This document shows, one piece after another, positions 1-13,395 of a stretch of DNA of 64,000 nucleotides. The position numbers were made by a program, and so were the translations under genes. Each line of letters begins with the position of its first letter. The first letter of the stretch is position 1. Source of the stretch: Lineus longissimus (Eukaryota; Nemertea; Pilidiophora; Heteronemertea; Lineidae); NCBI RefSeq assembly GCF_910592395.1, contig NC_088315.1, positions 6,948,501 through 7,012,500 of the forward strand. The letters run 5' to 3'. Below the pieces are notes generated by a model. That model searched no databases and had not been told where the DNA came from. It was given only the letters and a program-made list of their open reading frames with translations.

Positions 1-2380
1 TTTTTTGCAGCGTCCCAAAACAATGAGGGGTGGAAACACCAGAAAGTCTAAAGTATGAAAATGGAAATCTGTTTGAGACTCCAACGAGTCCTTAACCATA
101 TACCAACCATACACATACACTCCAGCATCATCAAAACTACTACAAATGCCAAGGTTGTCAAAATGCTTGTGGATAGATTACGGTTCTGTTTAAGCCTTGT
201 GACCATCATCATGATGACCAGGCACACTCAGGACGGCTGGTACGCTTATAACAACAATAAGATAGCTGATTACGGGGCCATTGTATGATACAGAGAAGGG
301 CAATCTGGGAATCCATGTCCGCCGCTGGTTTCAGTGAAGCTTTTATGCGTTATAGGCCAGTCAGCCAGACTGATGAGGTCGTGTCTTCCCATAATCCCGG
401 GTATCGCAAGTGTCACCAACGATAATTAGAGATGTTCGAAGACTGACTACAGCACAGCAAGGACTTAGAAAATCATACGTAACAAAAGTGCATCATGATC
501 TATTTGACGGGAGAATCTGAAACCTCAATGTTCCCTGCAACCATGAGAGCAGTCTCTAAAGAATTTCGCCCTCTTTCAATCCTCACAGCGCATTCCGCTC
601 AACTCATTTGAATATTCTGTTCAATATTACACTGATGAAAGCGATAGCGTCGCCGTGCTCTATCATTTCTTCGTCACCACTGCACAGGTCTGATAACGTC
701 TTCCCATCACTGGGTTGACAATATTAATAATACATATAAAGTCATCAATGGAGGGGAATGGGACGGCAGTGAGAAGCGGGAGTCTTAAATAAGAAAGGTT
801 TGTTCAGGTGTTACATGTAAATGCAATGTACAGAGAAGATAGCTAACAGTTTAGAAAGTGTTATTCGCCACTCGATAAAACAATTGATATGACGAAAAAG
901 TTAAAATGTATCCCTTTAAGCTGGATACTTACAATTATATTCGATTGATTTTGCTAAACTCTTGCCAAGTAGAAAAAATACAATGCGTTGATTGAAGGAA
1001 TTATTTTAAACGTTTCAACAAAATAGTTTACCATTAAGTTTATTTTAATGGACTCTGTTGTATCTTCCCAATAATAAAGGCCAGTGCTAACAATACTAGT
1101 TTCGGAACATTACCCTGAGAAGAGGAGGAGCGGGTGGGGGCTGGAAATGGCCCATTGCATGAAAGTAGCCTCGACGTCTCCAAGCTCATTACAATCGCAT
1201 TTTCGCGCAGCCTATTACTAGCAGAGAGTAAAACCCCTCCTGAGAATCCCCAGTGAACATTAGTAATACAATCATAGGATTTTTATCTGCCTATATTGTC
1301 AATAATCTGTCATGGCCGAGAATCGATAAACCAAATTGAATCTCTCAGCCACTTCCGACAGGGACGTTTTATCTGAGATGGGAGAATGTGACGCTTCCCC
1401 CGGCGGTTCATTCATTTCTGATTTTGATTACAAAAGGTGACGAACGGGAGAATTTGGCCTTAATTCGCCGCAGATTTGGGCTCAGGGCGAAATGGAGGGG
1501 AATTAGACTATTTTATCAATTTTTCCAATGGGAAGCTACAGGCATGAAATGGGTGTAATTGTCCCCAAGTGGTACTGGACATGGTGGGGATGAAGAGAGG
1601 AACGGGTGTAGCCACCGGGAACTGATGCTAAGTGTCTGATCCCCGGGCTAATACTAGGTGCCTTAATCCTTCGATGGACAATAGAGTATGACTAATATAC
1701 CATTACCATTGACTACGGCAGGTGACATTGAGAGGGTAAAAAAGCACCATTTTAAGAACAGGGGTAAGTTCGTTACTCTCTGCAAGGGAATGGTGCGCAA
1801 AACAAACTATGATGTGATTCTCTTTCCTCACAGGCGGGGAATGGTGCAAAAAAACCACATCCTGTGATTTCTCAACGCGTTTTTCTTTCCCTCATGTCCA
1901 TCTGGATTAGAAAAAATTGGGTAAGGCAAATACGGACACATATATGAACTCGAAACGACAATCAATCATTCGTTTCTATTGACTACTGATATGTTAGCAG
2001 ATTCCAGCGGGATAGCAAACGGCCGTTGTGATTTTTTTTTAAGAGCATTGACCCGCATTGACAAGATGTCAGGCATACCGGGTAAGAGCCATCCCAAAAT
2101 TGGTGGATATACTTGGGTCGAATTGCTTGAACACTAGATATTGCGTTTCTATTTGCTGCTTTCATAATATTCCGTCTCATTTCATCATTCTTCTATCAAA
2201 AGGGTTCCTTGAAGATTAAAAGAATATCTTTATGATACGACACCCTTCAAATCACTGACAATCGAACAACGAATGAAGCAGTGACATCCATGGGCAATAC
2301 GGCATGTCTTTACTGCACTTGGCTTCAAACGGTGTAGTGCCTTTGAACACCCCATTGATTGCTACCTTCACGATTTTCAC
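1..2380. other. Non-coding stretch, nothing recognised
   Basis: I see no gene, RNA gene or defined mobile element here. Open frames are short (under 80 codons) and do not resemble any protein I know. A small imperfect direct repeat around 1783-1855 (GGGAATGGTGC followed by A-rich and TGTGATT segments) is the only local structure I noticed. Confidence 0.5.
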
Positions 2381-2383
2381 CGA

Positions 2384-2757
2384 AGAGAGCAACACAAATT
2401 ACGAATCAGGTCATTGGGATCAATCAAAGGAACTTATACGTGACCTGCCCACCGGTGGCACATGGTCTGATGATACCACTCCCATGTCCCACAGGGCTGC
2501 TCATTGTATGTGGCACCTTCAAGCACCCTATTGGCTGTCACCTTCCTAGCATTCACCAGTTAACAGCAACACTTGAAGGAACTGGGCTTAATCGAATGCA
2601 GTGGCGATACCAAGCGGCCAGAAGGCACCTTTCCAAACTGCCCACTCCATCGCTATTACCCTGTATATTTACATTAGACGAGAGCAACATTTTGGGAGAC
2701 TGGGATTAATCAATCGAGGGATTCTATATACGTGACCTGTCACCCACAAGTCACAGC
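2384..2757. repeat. Diverged tandem duplication, about 300-bp period
   Basis: The segment near 2384-2462 (GAGAGCAACA, then GGGATCAATCAA, then ATACGTGACCTG and CCAC...GTCAC-like ends) recurs in degenerate form near 2682-2757 with the landmarks in the same order. This looks like an old local duplication. The overlapping 81- and 116-codon frames across it have no recognisable protein similarity and are probably chance. Confidence 0.45.
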
Positions 2758-2759
2758 TA

Positions 2760-4315
2760 AATATGGACCAGGAGACGATGATCGATCAACTATGATTGAA
2801 AATCTTTCCCAATCAAACTGACGAGGGACACGGACGTTGGAGCAGGATTAGGAAGATGTTAACTTTGTAATTACCATGAGATAAAGGACACACTCGACAT
2901 CAAACTCTACTTTGCAACAATATATCGTAAACACGCTGGTCCTACGCAAAAGTGGTGGTCGACCAGATAGTTGACATACTAGACTCTTTGGGGCTGCTGT
3001 CCAGACATTTGCATAGGTTTTAGGAACACAAATAATTCCAGGACACAAATAGGGCCTCCACAACGTTTAACTGCTACCGTTATGTATAGAGATTCAGGCG
3101 ACAGACTAAGGAGCCACAACCTCAGCTTCGACATCATTTTGAAGCTAAGGTCACTTACGCATCAGGACAGACAGGCGCTCATCTTTGATTGATGAAATCA
3201 TCTTTATTGAGCGACCAAAAAAAAGAAAATAGAAGAACTATGTTCGCACAGGACAACATCGTTTACAATATTTATCCTGCTCCGCCCTAGCGCTTCGCAA
3301 CACGCGATTTGATCAATGTCAAATAATCTGGAACAAGATCAGACTGATATTTATTATTCAGTGCAATCTCGGTCCGAAATTAGCTCTCCAACATTTTGAT
3401 CCATGTGATCCAACAGCATGCAAAATCCTCCGAATATCTATATGAGAATTTGATCATGTTGTGTATTCTCTTAGCAAAACAACATTTTTGAGCTTTCGCA
3501 AAACCTTTGACCAGGGACTGTCCTGTACGGAAAAGTGAAAATGGCCTTACGTTTACAGTTTATGGGATATACCGTCCTTGAAAGTGACCGTCGCAAATCT
3601 TAATCTCACTTCTAGATACCGGAGATGTATAATACTGTCCGTCAATTTGAAAAAGTAACCATCATAGGGTTGTTGAGCGCTATCTGTTCCAAGACACAAC
3701 ATCCTCCGAGTCAAACATTAGGCTGCAGTAATTCATGACAAATACGTTCAACTGACACTAAATAAATGCTGTTTCCCACTATCACCATTAGATTCGTGCT
3801 ACAAATTGTGATTGAAATGTTTTCCATTGCTTGAATAAGACTGAAAACGTCAAAGCTCGCTTGTAACACGTGATTGCAATTTATCTGATTTTTGATTAGA
3901 ACTCGAAATCCGAGGCTGTTACTGGGTGTACTGATCGATGCCAGCTATTGGAGGATTTAAGGGCGCGTTGTTTGGGAGCTATTATTTATTTTAGAATGAT
4001 CGATGTAGAATTGTACATTTAAAGCTTTGATTTAGGGAGTTTAACTTTAGCACGAGCATGTGTTGCCGACTGATGGCGGTTATGGACGCTAGCAAGACCA
4101 TTGCTTGAAGATGTCAATTTACTCGGAGGATGTTTCAAGCTTTACCTGTTCTTATGTGGCGAATTTAGGACTGGTGGAATGCTAACTCTTTAAGGTTGAG
4201 GGGATTTTGATTTTGAAATGTGTTTCAGAATCGCTATGAAGCACGTCGAAGCTTTTTAGGTTGGGTAGCTTAGCGTTTGGAGAGGTTTATGACCATCGGT
4301 GTCCTTGATGCAAAC
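2760..4315. other. Non-coding stretch, nothing recognised
   Basis: No gene, RNA or repeat was recognised. Frames are short and stop-rich on both strands. Confidence 0.5.
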
Positions 4316-4847
4316 AGCAGTGATTCAAAGATTAGAACTGGAAGACTTGATATCTATCGGAGATAGCGAATACTGATGAAGCAGTTTATTAGACTGCATG
4401 CGGTTTGATCCTTTTGTGTTGAATCATGGGCTTAATCCTCAACAGCAGCACACTAGTTTAGAGCCTTTATTCATTCTTGGTAATACCAATTATTGATAGA
4501 TCCCTCAATGAAGCAAATATCGAAAGGACAGATAGAAACAGCACAAAGCAGTCATTCAAATGGCCATCGAGTAACGATCGCGACCACAGATCGATGCAGT
4601 GGTTCAAAGCTTAGATTGAAATGGAAGACTTGATATCTATCGGAGATAGCGAATACCGATGAAACAGTTAGACGGCATGAGGTTTGATCAGTTTGCGTTG
4701 AATCATGAGCTTTATCCTCAACAGTAGCACACCAGGGTAGTCTTTGTTTATTCCCCATGAAGCAAATATCGAAAGAACAGATCAGAACTGCACAAAGCAG
4801 TCACTCAAATGGCCATAGAGTAACGACCACGGATCGACCCAGCAATG
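4316..4847. repeat. Tandem duplication of a unit of about 250-280 bp
   Basis: Two adjacent copies can be read directly. Landmarks GACTTGATATCTATCGGAG at 4344 and 4627, TGAAGCAAATATCGAAAG at about 4509 and 4758, and GGCCAT.GAGTAACGA at 4562 and 4811 recur in the same order. The offset shrinks from 283 to 249 bp, so the second copy carries internal deletions. Divergence is modest (about 10%). No coding potential was seen in either copy. Confidence 0.8.
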
Positions 4848-4849
4848 TT

Positions 4850-7515
4850 TACATAAATCACTACCACCAGGACAAATAGCTGGACAAATATCAATCAGAC
4901 ATATATCAATGGTCGGGGCATCGGACCCCTAATCGTGGCATGACCCATCACCCTGGAGGCGGGACATTGATCGCGCAATCACCATGATCAATCACAACCC
5001 TCGTGCTCTCAGTAGAATCGTATCTCTGCATATTCGATGATGATCACGAAGGAGAAAATGAGATAGAAGAGGATCGCAATAAAGTCATTGTATGGTTACA
5101 TGGACGAGAACTATAGCTTCTTCGAAAATATGGTTCTTCATTGAACTGGAAAGTACAGAGGAATAAAAGAATCAGCGCGTGTTCTGAAACCCTCTGGTTG
5201 CTCTGCATTTCATGACAATATTTTCCCAAAATATATTTGCAGAATAGATGAGTATTTGCAGTAGAGAATTACTTTCCGTGATGCCCATATATGTATATAT
5301 ATATGTATGTATTTGCAAGTATCGACCTGTATCGTTCTCGAAACCCTCAACAGCGAAAATCTAGACAGACGTTTATGGTATTCAAAAAGTTCTATTCTGC
5401 AGCAAGTCCGGTCAGATGCAGAGTAACGCGTTCAGCGTGAGCACTCGATTAAATATAATATGTATACAGCTCATCTAATGTTCTGAAAATACTGCCAAGC
5501 GAACACACGTCAGACATGTAAAACCAGAGGCAATGAAAAAATTAAAAATTAAAAACTGCGAAACAAACAAAAGCACAAGCGAGCCAACAACCTTGACAGT
5601 GATAAACTCAAAAATCTCGCGAATGAGGACGAGGATAGTCCCGTAATATAATCCTGATTGATTTGATTGGAATAGTATTGATTTCAGGAATTAATCAGTG
5701 GTGTTTCTGTGATCCAGAAGCCTGGCTTATTCCGCGTTTTGTAAGCCCCTTACATTGGCAATCGATACCGGAAATCAGATCTTTGGCAACTAATAAATTT
5801 TGGTTCATCTAATTTAAGAAAGAATGAAAGAGAAAGCGGAAACGAAGAGGCTATTTTGCAACAGATTTTTCTGACAATATTTTGCGCTCATCGCCTTCAT
5901 GTTTTTTTATATGGGGCTTACATTTGAATTGTGACAGTGTCATTGGGGATACGGGCTAAGCAGTTGAAATCAGTATCAGTGAATGTAGTGGCCATCTTCA
6001 GACATTAAAGCAAGTGTGTCGTTTTCCGCCTCTGACGCGCTACTCAAGGATTTCTTTTTGGAAGGATTCGATTTTGCAGTTCTAGAATATAAAGACGTCG
6101 TTCTCAGGACCGTGGGGAATTTGTTGCTTTAGCAACGAGAACCATCAGACTCTGATACAAGTATAGAAAGCAAGAAGAATCTTACAATACTGACCGAACC
6201 TTCCTTTTTTCAAATGACTACACCAGAACTTATTACCGATTCCTTGGTGGCCAAAGCTGGTAATGGAAAAGGCAAAAAAAGAGACTAATCCGATGTCGAC
6301 TAGAATTCGTTTTTTTGCCCGTAAGCTACTACCGCATACCACAGCTGGCTGGACCTACACTTAAAACGTCAGCGTTCCGGCTAAAAACCTGAAGCTTAAG
6401 TTTTTCTGCTGAACAAAAAAGGGAAACCTAAAAATATATCATATGTTACATCTCGACTCGACATCAATCGCTCTCGTCCAATCTCCAGAGCCGCCATGGC
6501 CACAGAACCAAGTCACTTACACAGAATCAATGATCAAAAGGACATCCTGTCAAGCGCTAACAGCAGGGGTTCATCTTTTTGGTCGCCACAGCAGAAAGAT
6601 TACCAGCAAACGAGAGGCACCGTATGATAATGGACACGCACTTTTTTTTCCCAGGGCTGTTAATTTCTAACATTAAGGTAAAGACATTTAATTGTCCAAG
6701 AAACAGCAGCTACATCTGATAGATTCTCTAGAAACCACGACAAGCATAGGACACAAGTTGGTCGATATTCCTCAGAGATATTCCCTATTCCCGTTTAAAT
6801 TTCTCAACCTATTTAGGTAAACGGGCGTTACCGTACCTACTTTAGCCCTACATATAGCTTTCCCGCACTTACCCATAGGTCACTAGCTCTACCTAGAATC
6901 GGGAAAAGTCATGCGAGTAATGGAGAATAAGTAGCTAAGGTTTGTCAGCATAGAATCCGTTTGCGAGCGGAGAAGAGAGCTTGGGGTATCTTTGCTTTCG
7001 CACTCTAAAAAACTAATTTGACTTACCTATTGGACTGATCCTCATCCTGCTTCGAAAGAGAACTTCGGATGCGGAATCCGATACATGTATCGTTGTCCAA
7101 TCCATCGACACGGTTGTGACCAAGACTATCTTACGAGTATCGATCGCAAAACCATGTTCTTCCTTATTGATGTATGACATGGCGGATTATTTATTTGTTG
7201 AATTGACTCGTAAAAGAACATCGTTCTTTGGAACACAGCCTTTCGCAAGCCGAGGAATTGATACAACCCACCAGCATCATGCTAATTCACTTAACAAAAA
7301 ATAAGCAAGATATGATTAATGGGAAATTGTCAATATATTTGTTTATTACGTTATCCACATGGTGATATACAATCTGATGGGGTGACACAGTGCAACACAG
7401 GTTTGGCGCAATGATATAACATGGCATATCAAAAATAATTAACATTAACATGGGCGAAGGACTTCTTAGCCTGGGCTTTTATAGGATTCACGATGTCACA
7501 TCTCTCGTTTCGCGT
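4850..7515. other. Non-coding stretch with a short AT microsatellite
   Basis: No gene recognised. A short (AT)n/(GTAT)n microsatellite lies at about 5287-5312, and an A-rich AATTAAAA tract at about 5537-5560. The longest frame is 75 codons (6443-6670) and has no family resemblance. Confidence 0.5.
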
Positions 7516-7521
7516 ACCAAA

Positions 7522-7653
7522 TAATAGGGAGTTTTCGCAATGCCCCCAAAACGCCCGCGTGAACGCCTATCCCATTGTCCAAGTTCCTTATCTCGATCCC
7601 GAACAAGGTGATAGGCGTTGACGTTTTGGGGGCTTTATGAAAACTCCTTATTA
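7522..7653. mobile_element. Short foldback element (MITE-like), about 132 bp
   Basis: The left arm (7522-7574: TAATAGGGAGTTTTC, then GCCCCCAAAACG, then GAACGCCTATC) pairs with the right arm (7605-7653: GATAGGCGTTGACG, TTTTGGGGGC, GAAAACTCCTTATTA). The two arms make up nearly the whole element, with a loop of about 35 nt. The ends begin and finish with TA, which would suit a TA target duplication, but no longer duplication is visible. No coding capacity. Confidence 0.65.
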
Positions 7654-7710
7654 CTTGTCACGACCATGTACGATCATACAGTACATACTTCCTCATGTTC
7701 GTGTTTATGC

Positions 7711-7774
7711 ACGACATATTATGTTCTCAAAGAACGGTGACAACGACATATTATGTTCTCAAAGAACGGTGACA
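7711..7774. repeat. Perfect 32-bp tandem duplication
   Basis: The 32-bp unit starting ACGACATATTATGTTCTC is present twice without mismatch, at 7711-7742 and 7743-7774. The identity of the copies points to a recent duplication. Confidence 0.9.
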
Positions 7775-7779
7775 CGTAA

Positions 7780-10700
7780 CTATATGTAAACCCGGCCACA
7801 TATGATTTAGATGCTTGCATATACATGTACACCATCGTTTGAATTGAAAAATACAGTAATAATACCCAATTCATGTCAAAGTCATCACTACGACTTAATT
7901 AAATGTAGCATGTAGCAACTTACATGTAGCAACTGAAATGATGAAATATGAAATTATCAGTAAGGTTGAGATTCGTACCATGATATGAAATATCTGTCTT
8001 TCATAAATGATTTAAATCTCTAACAAACCAAATCTTGTTTGAAATACGTGCAGTATACATTATTTTTATTTTTCCACCATCAATTGCACGTACTAAATGT
8101 CAAAAGTGATGACCTACCAACCTCAATGAGGATGGACTTTTCAATCAAAAATGTGTAAGAACAAAGGATTTGCGTCTTATTACACACTAATAAACGCTCA
8201 CTAGTTAAAAGTTGTTTATCAAAAATGTTAATCAGAGCGAAGAGCGTAGGATAGGACACCCTTTTTTAATTTCCGTGATTTTTATACTTATATAAAATAA
8301 TAAAAAGCAATATTGCAGCTCAACAGCTGGACTCTGAAGAATATTGACATTTCTTCACCGGCAGTACGACGTCTACCCAAAGGAATAAATGTGTTGTCCT
8401 AAATACCAGGGAGGCCATTTTCGAAGCAGAAACAGAACGGTTTGATACTTGGCACATTTATTTATATTACTAATTATTTACTATTTAGGTATAATGAGTG
8501 CATTACAATCATTTCGGGATTACCAAAACAAGTTTAGGAAAATGGGAACACATATATTATTACATACACATGATATCACTATATTATGATAAAAACGTGA
8601 ATACATACACGTGAAATGTACAAGTTTGATATAACATGAAAACGTATCACAAACATTGAAGCTATGGTATATATGATGTCCTTGCTATCAATACTGCAAC
8701 AACTGACATATATTTCTATAATGGACAGAACAACTGAACCGTATTTCAAATCGTGTAGTAAACCCACATCAAAGAATGGGCATAAGGCCTATCTCTTATT
8801 AAGATATCAATGGAGGAGGCTTTCCCCGATAGGGACAACCTTCTCCTAAATGAAACTTGCCATACATTCAATGATTTCTGCCTAAGCCATACATCTTAGA
8901 ATTGAAATTCAATATGAAGCGTTGGACATTCAATTAAGGGCAGATTCGATTGTTTCGATCAGGAGGTTGGCTTACTACCGAACAGTATTCAGAAAATGTT
9001 GGCCAGTCCTTATAAACAAATACAAATATGCTGTTTGTGTTCAGTACCCAGCATCTACATGAAACATCTACATATTTAGTATACATACACAGAAGGACAG
9101 GCCAACATTAAGGTTCACCTGACAATATATGTACGAAGCAGATATGTGGTCAGCCAAGTAAGAGAAGTCTATGCTACAAAATGATCTGAGTATAACATGA
9201 TTTATTGAAAATAAAAGTTTCAACAGGTGTCCCTTTCTGAGTCATAACCTGAACAATTTAAGCTTGAACAAGACTTGTGCAGAGTGGCAAATATCGACAT
9301 TATCCTTGTTATTAGGCACAGATAGATTAATTGGATGGTTAGCACGCTATTGGCTAAGCTTGATACCGGTGACAAATTAACCAATCAGGCTATACCGGCT
9401 GCGAGTGATCCAGTGCATACTTGTACAAGGCGTGTTTTTTGCCTTTAAATCAACAGAGTTTGTAATTACATACGTTATCTTAAAATCATAAGACTATCTA
9501 GTCCAGCTATCTAGTTTCTGAGTAAGTCCTCAATCATTTTGACCAAATACAATTCTAAACACAGACCCCATCACACAGGAATGACCACATACAATTTTGC
9601 CAGCTAAGTTGACACATAGACAGCGGATAAAAAAGCATGTGCCATTTTTAAACAAGTACTCTACCACTGAAAAAGACATGGAATAGCATATCACTTTACT
9701 ACCCGGAAATAAGGTTTACAGCTAGATGGGAATTTTGGGTCGACAACTGGAAAAGAGAGAAGCACTTCTAATGAAATACCTTATTGAGGGAGACATTAAA
9801 TGAAAGGTAGTACATGTTCCTCACCATGTTACCTACATGTGGGTGCGAGTGCTTAGTATACTTTATTAGATATATATATATTTTACAGAGGAATGCCACC
9901 ACAGACACATGACAAATCTCAACTGAACAACTTTTTGATCCTAGAGGCTCCCATGTCTAGGAGAATGCCCAGGCTGAAAACCTTACTTCCTCTCCTAGAG
10001 TTTCAACTAAATCTGTAACATTTTTTCCTCTCACAGACAGAATTTTGATAGAGCTATATCCCTTAACCCAAGATCAGAACTGATCTTTGTCCGAGACCCT
10101 CCTCCAGAATCGACTCAATCATCAACGATACCATGGCACAAAGATAATGAATGGTCTTGTCAAAGATGACAAAACTTCAAAATTGTCTGTGTGGGCATCT
10201 TGCGCTTGGGACAGACTTCGGCAGCATTCATTTAAAAGAGTTTAAAATAGGAGGGACATAACGTTATCAAATGTCAATATGTGACATTTTTACAAATGGC
10301 TGTATGAAACTTCTAAGCATACGTATCTGACATCCACAGGCATATAACGATATGAAAACTCAACCCGGAGGAATCTGTTCTCCAGTGTGCCTTTCAACGT
10401 TTGTCAAAAATGCATCTTACCAATAAAGACCTATCTCAACATAACTGTTCATAATTTTACACCACATTTGCTCACAAACGATGAACTTGTGATTGTGTGT
10501 GTGGGTATCGGCATTAGGTTAGAATTGCATTTTTAGCAACTGTTACACAGCTAAGTAGAGAACACATTCTCCAAGGGAAACTATCAATGCAGTGCGAACA
10601 AGGGTATCAAAAGGTTGCACGACAAGAATACGAGAAGGGTAGCACTGTCAGGTTCATTTTATTGCAGTTTACCGTAAAATCTATTCTCATCAAAATGGCG

Positions 10701-12405
10701 GACAACAAAATTTCCCTCAGTTTTTCCAATATAGAAGATTCTCAGGATTTTTTATTTTGTAGATCTGTTATTTGTGGTCTACAGTGCATCATCATGACAT
10801 TTCGATGCCACAAGTCCAACACCTAAGATAAACTGCACAACTGAAAAATGAACTAGACAGTGCTTTGTGCATGGTGATACACTTCAAGTGCTTAATTTTC
10901 TACAATCTCCTTGTGTACTCCTTGACTATCACCACGATCGAGGAAAACTGGCCTTTTCCATTTCCTTCGGACTCAAGGCTAGAGAAAGATTGAACAAATT
11001 GCAATAATGAGTGACGTGTTATTAATTACTAAGCAATGAAAATCTTATCGCAACATTGTTTTTTTATAATTTATCTCATAATAAATTCTTCTGGAAATCA
11101 TGTCCTTGTGCACAAGCTCAAATGTCGATTAAAGTGGATTATGTTGATAGTCAAGATCATCATAACAATGGTCTATACATCATGAAAATTATGAATATGT
11201 ACAATAAATGCTTGTCATCATCACAGGAGACCCATAACACATTACTGAAGACAAAACAAACCCCTGCTTCTTCTAAGGTGCCGATACTGAACATACTCTA
11301 TCATCAGTGCATTATATATCATGGGATTAGCTCAAGTCAGATATGCAGCAAATCTAAGAAAAAACACAGAACTCGTACAAAACACAAAGTCAAAACGTTG
11401 CCAGGAAGATATGCTGTTATCAGATAGAATGTCCTCATATCATTTTGACTCCTTTGTAGCATTCGAGTGAATTCTGGTGTTTTTGCTTAGAATGGCAAAA
11501 TTTGAAAGCAATTCGTTTTTTTGTGTCATTCTTATTAATATCACATTATGTTGCATGTGATATTACAAGATAACAGATTTTGATAATTGCCTATCACAGT
11601 AAGTGAAATTAGCATCTATAGCCATGGGGTTTAAAGGGAAATAATTAGACAGTGCCTTTTCAACCTGTTGTTCTGAAATGTAGTTTTAGGTGTGAACACT
11701 TTTTGGTCAAGAATGACAGCTCTATATTATCCTTGACTGTCTGTGGTCACTATCATGAGATGGACGTAAAGCAAAGAACAGTCATATTTAGGAAGCATTG
11801 TTCATCAAGTATAGGACGGGCTTGTTCTGGGGGTCCTAGGAGGTCAGGACACTCCGCCCTGCTCACTCAGAGTAAAGATTAAGTTCATGACATGTTCTAT
11901 ATTGTCAGTGATATTCATGGCTGAAATGCGTAGAAATAGCATCTCAAGCGTCCAGATTTTTAAAAGTTTTAAATATTGGCAGATGCCCCTAGCATGCATC
12001 AGGGACTTTCTGTTCTTATGTGCATTCAGGCCCTTCCTGCTCGGAATCCTGACATAACAGTGCATGGTCAGAACTAAGGAGCATTGCTCAACTCCTAAAT
12101 ATGTCCATTCATGATGATATATAGAAAAATTCAGAAACATTTGAAAGTTCAAATAAAATCAAACATGTTTTATCTCAACGACTTCTTGTTTGTGAAGCAC
12201 TCGCTTCAAAATTAATATCAAATTCTCCACAGTGTTCCATCTCAGAAACCTTTTTTTCAACTATGGTTAAATATTGGTGTTGGCTGTGAACAGAAAACAA
12301 ATATAGCAAGACACTGACCCCGTAACACCAAAAATAAAGCTTTTCCAGTAAGAGTATTATAAAGTACATTTGTAGTATTATAACTTTGGGCCTCTTACAA
12401 CGATC
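7780..12405. other. Non-coding flank downstream of the TP53I11-like gene
   Basis: AT-rich sequence with no recognised exon. A perfect small hairpin sits at 11536-11565. The longest frames (123 codons at 11056, 102 codons minus at 11844) show low-complexity composition and no known family. Part of this interval could be a longer 3' UTR of the minus-strand gene if the signal at 12411 is not the one used. Confidence 0.45.
11536..11565. repeat. Small perfect inverted repeat (11-bp arms)
   Basis: TAATATCACAT at 11536-11546 is followed after 8 nt by its exact complement ATGTGATATTA at 11555-11565. It could form a stem-loop; no function is evident. Confidence 0.7.
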
Positions 12406-12410
12406 ACGTT

Positions 12411-12416
12411 TTTATT
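12411..12416 (-). terminator. Candidate poly(A) signal AATAAA for the long TP53I11 form
   Basis: TTTATT on the plus strand reads AATAAA on the minus strand. It is the first such hexamer below the stop codon at 13396, giving a 3' UTR of about 980 nt. Transcript ends are not visible in genomic sequence, so this is inferred. Confidence 0.4.
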
Positions 12417-12479
12417 GAGCCCCTTTTTAATGCTTACTCAGTGTTTCTGAACCTCTCTAATGCTCAACATAGAGAACCA

Positions 12480-12597
12480 GTTTCCCAACTTGTTGAGAAT
12501 ATGTGTATTCAGGCAGGCCATCCAACTAAGTTTGCTTAGGCTGGAAAGTTATTTAAGGTTGGGATGGTTGCCTGATTCTTGGAAAGTTGGGAAATTG
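12480..12597. mobile_element. Foldback (hairpin) element in the predicted 3' UTR
   Basis: The left arm at 12480-12529 (TTTCCCAACTT, then GAGAAT, then CAGGCA and CCATCCAAC) is complementary to the right arm at 12555-12597 (GTTGGGATGG, TGCCTGATTCTTGG, AAGTTGGGAAA), with small bulges. It probably derives from a short MITE. It lies about 65 nt before the candidate poly(A) signal of the minus-strand gene, so it would be transcribed as a stem-loop. Confidence 0.65.
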
Positions 12598-13395
12598 ATT
12601 CACTAGGCTGATAAAACTATTGAAAATGGTGCAAGAATGGATAACTGGTTTTGATATGAAGAGAAGTGATGATGAAAATGATGATCATGATGATTGCAAT
12701 GATGTAATGGCTCTACTCCAACATTCATGTATAGTGACCAGAGATGCAAGTGAATCACTGTGAATAATTGATGACTTTCAAAATTTTTAAGCGACTCCAT
12801 AGTTTGTTTCTAATATAGTGACGAAAATAATGTAATGAACAAAATGAAGTCAATTTAATGAAATTAAGACAAAAAGAGGCAATCAAAGGCACCATCCAGT
12901 ACAATAGCTTTACAAAGACAAGAGGATGAAGAAGTAATAAGAAAGAATCGGAGTTAAACCTTATCATCTAAAAGATGGAACTGTACTGTAAGCAATTTCA
13001 TCATACAAGAGTAACACCTTAAACAGTTGTTACTGTGTAGACCTCTGACCTCTATTAGTAATCACATCTAGAAGAAATAAACATATGGCTTGCAACTGTC
13101 ACCTGAGGTAGGGTTTACATAAGTCCCCTTGTTAGTTTCATGGGTTATGTTTAAAACAGTCACAAATAAATGGCTATGTAGCCGGCACTTTTGTGTCACA
13201 TCATGAAAAATGCAAATGTGACATCTTGACTTCTATATGTAAACCTTGCCTTTTGTGTTTGTCTCTGTAGAAGCGCTTAAGTTTTCCAACCATCAGTGCC
13301 ATCCTATTGACAAGTAATGCAGGTCCCCATTGGTGTGAAATCTGGATCACATGTGGGTTATCTCTGCAGGTTCTACACTGCAAACACAGAAGAAA

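Larger units (their letters stand above)
12411..13395 (-). other. TP53I11: Predicted 3' UTR of the TP53I11 long form (terminal exon C)
   Basis: The stretch runs from the exon C stop codon to the first AATAAA on the minus strand. It has no conserved reading frame. It contains a GATGAT-rich stretch (about 12,665-12,705) and a foldback at 12480-12597. The 3' boundary is inferred from the hexamer only. Confidence 0.4.

Noticed and set aside
11056-11427. 123-codon plus-strand frame
   Set aside because: Low-complexity, Lys/Ser/His-rich, non-ATG start, no recognisable domain.
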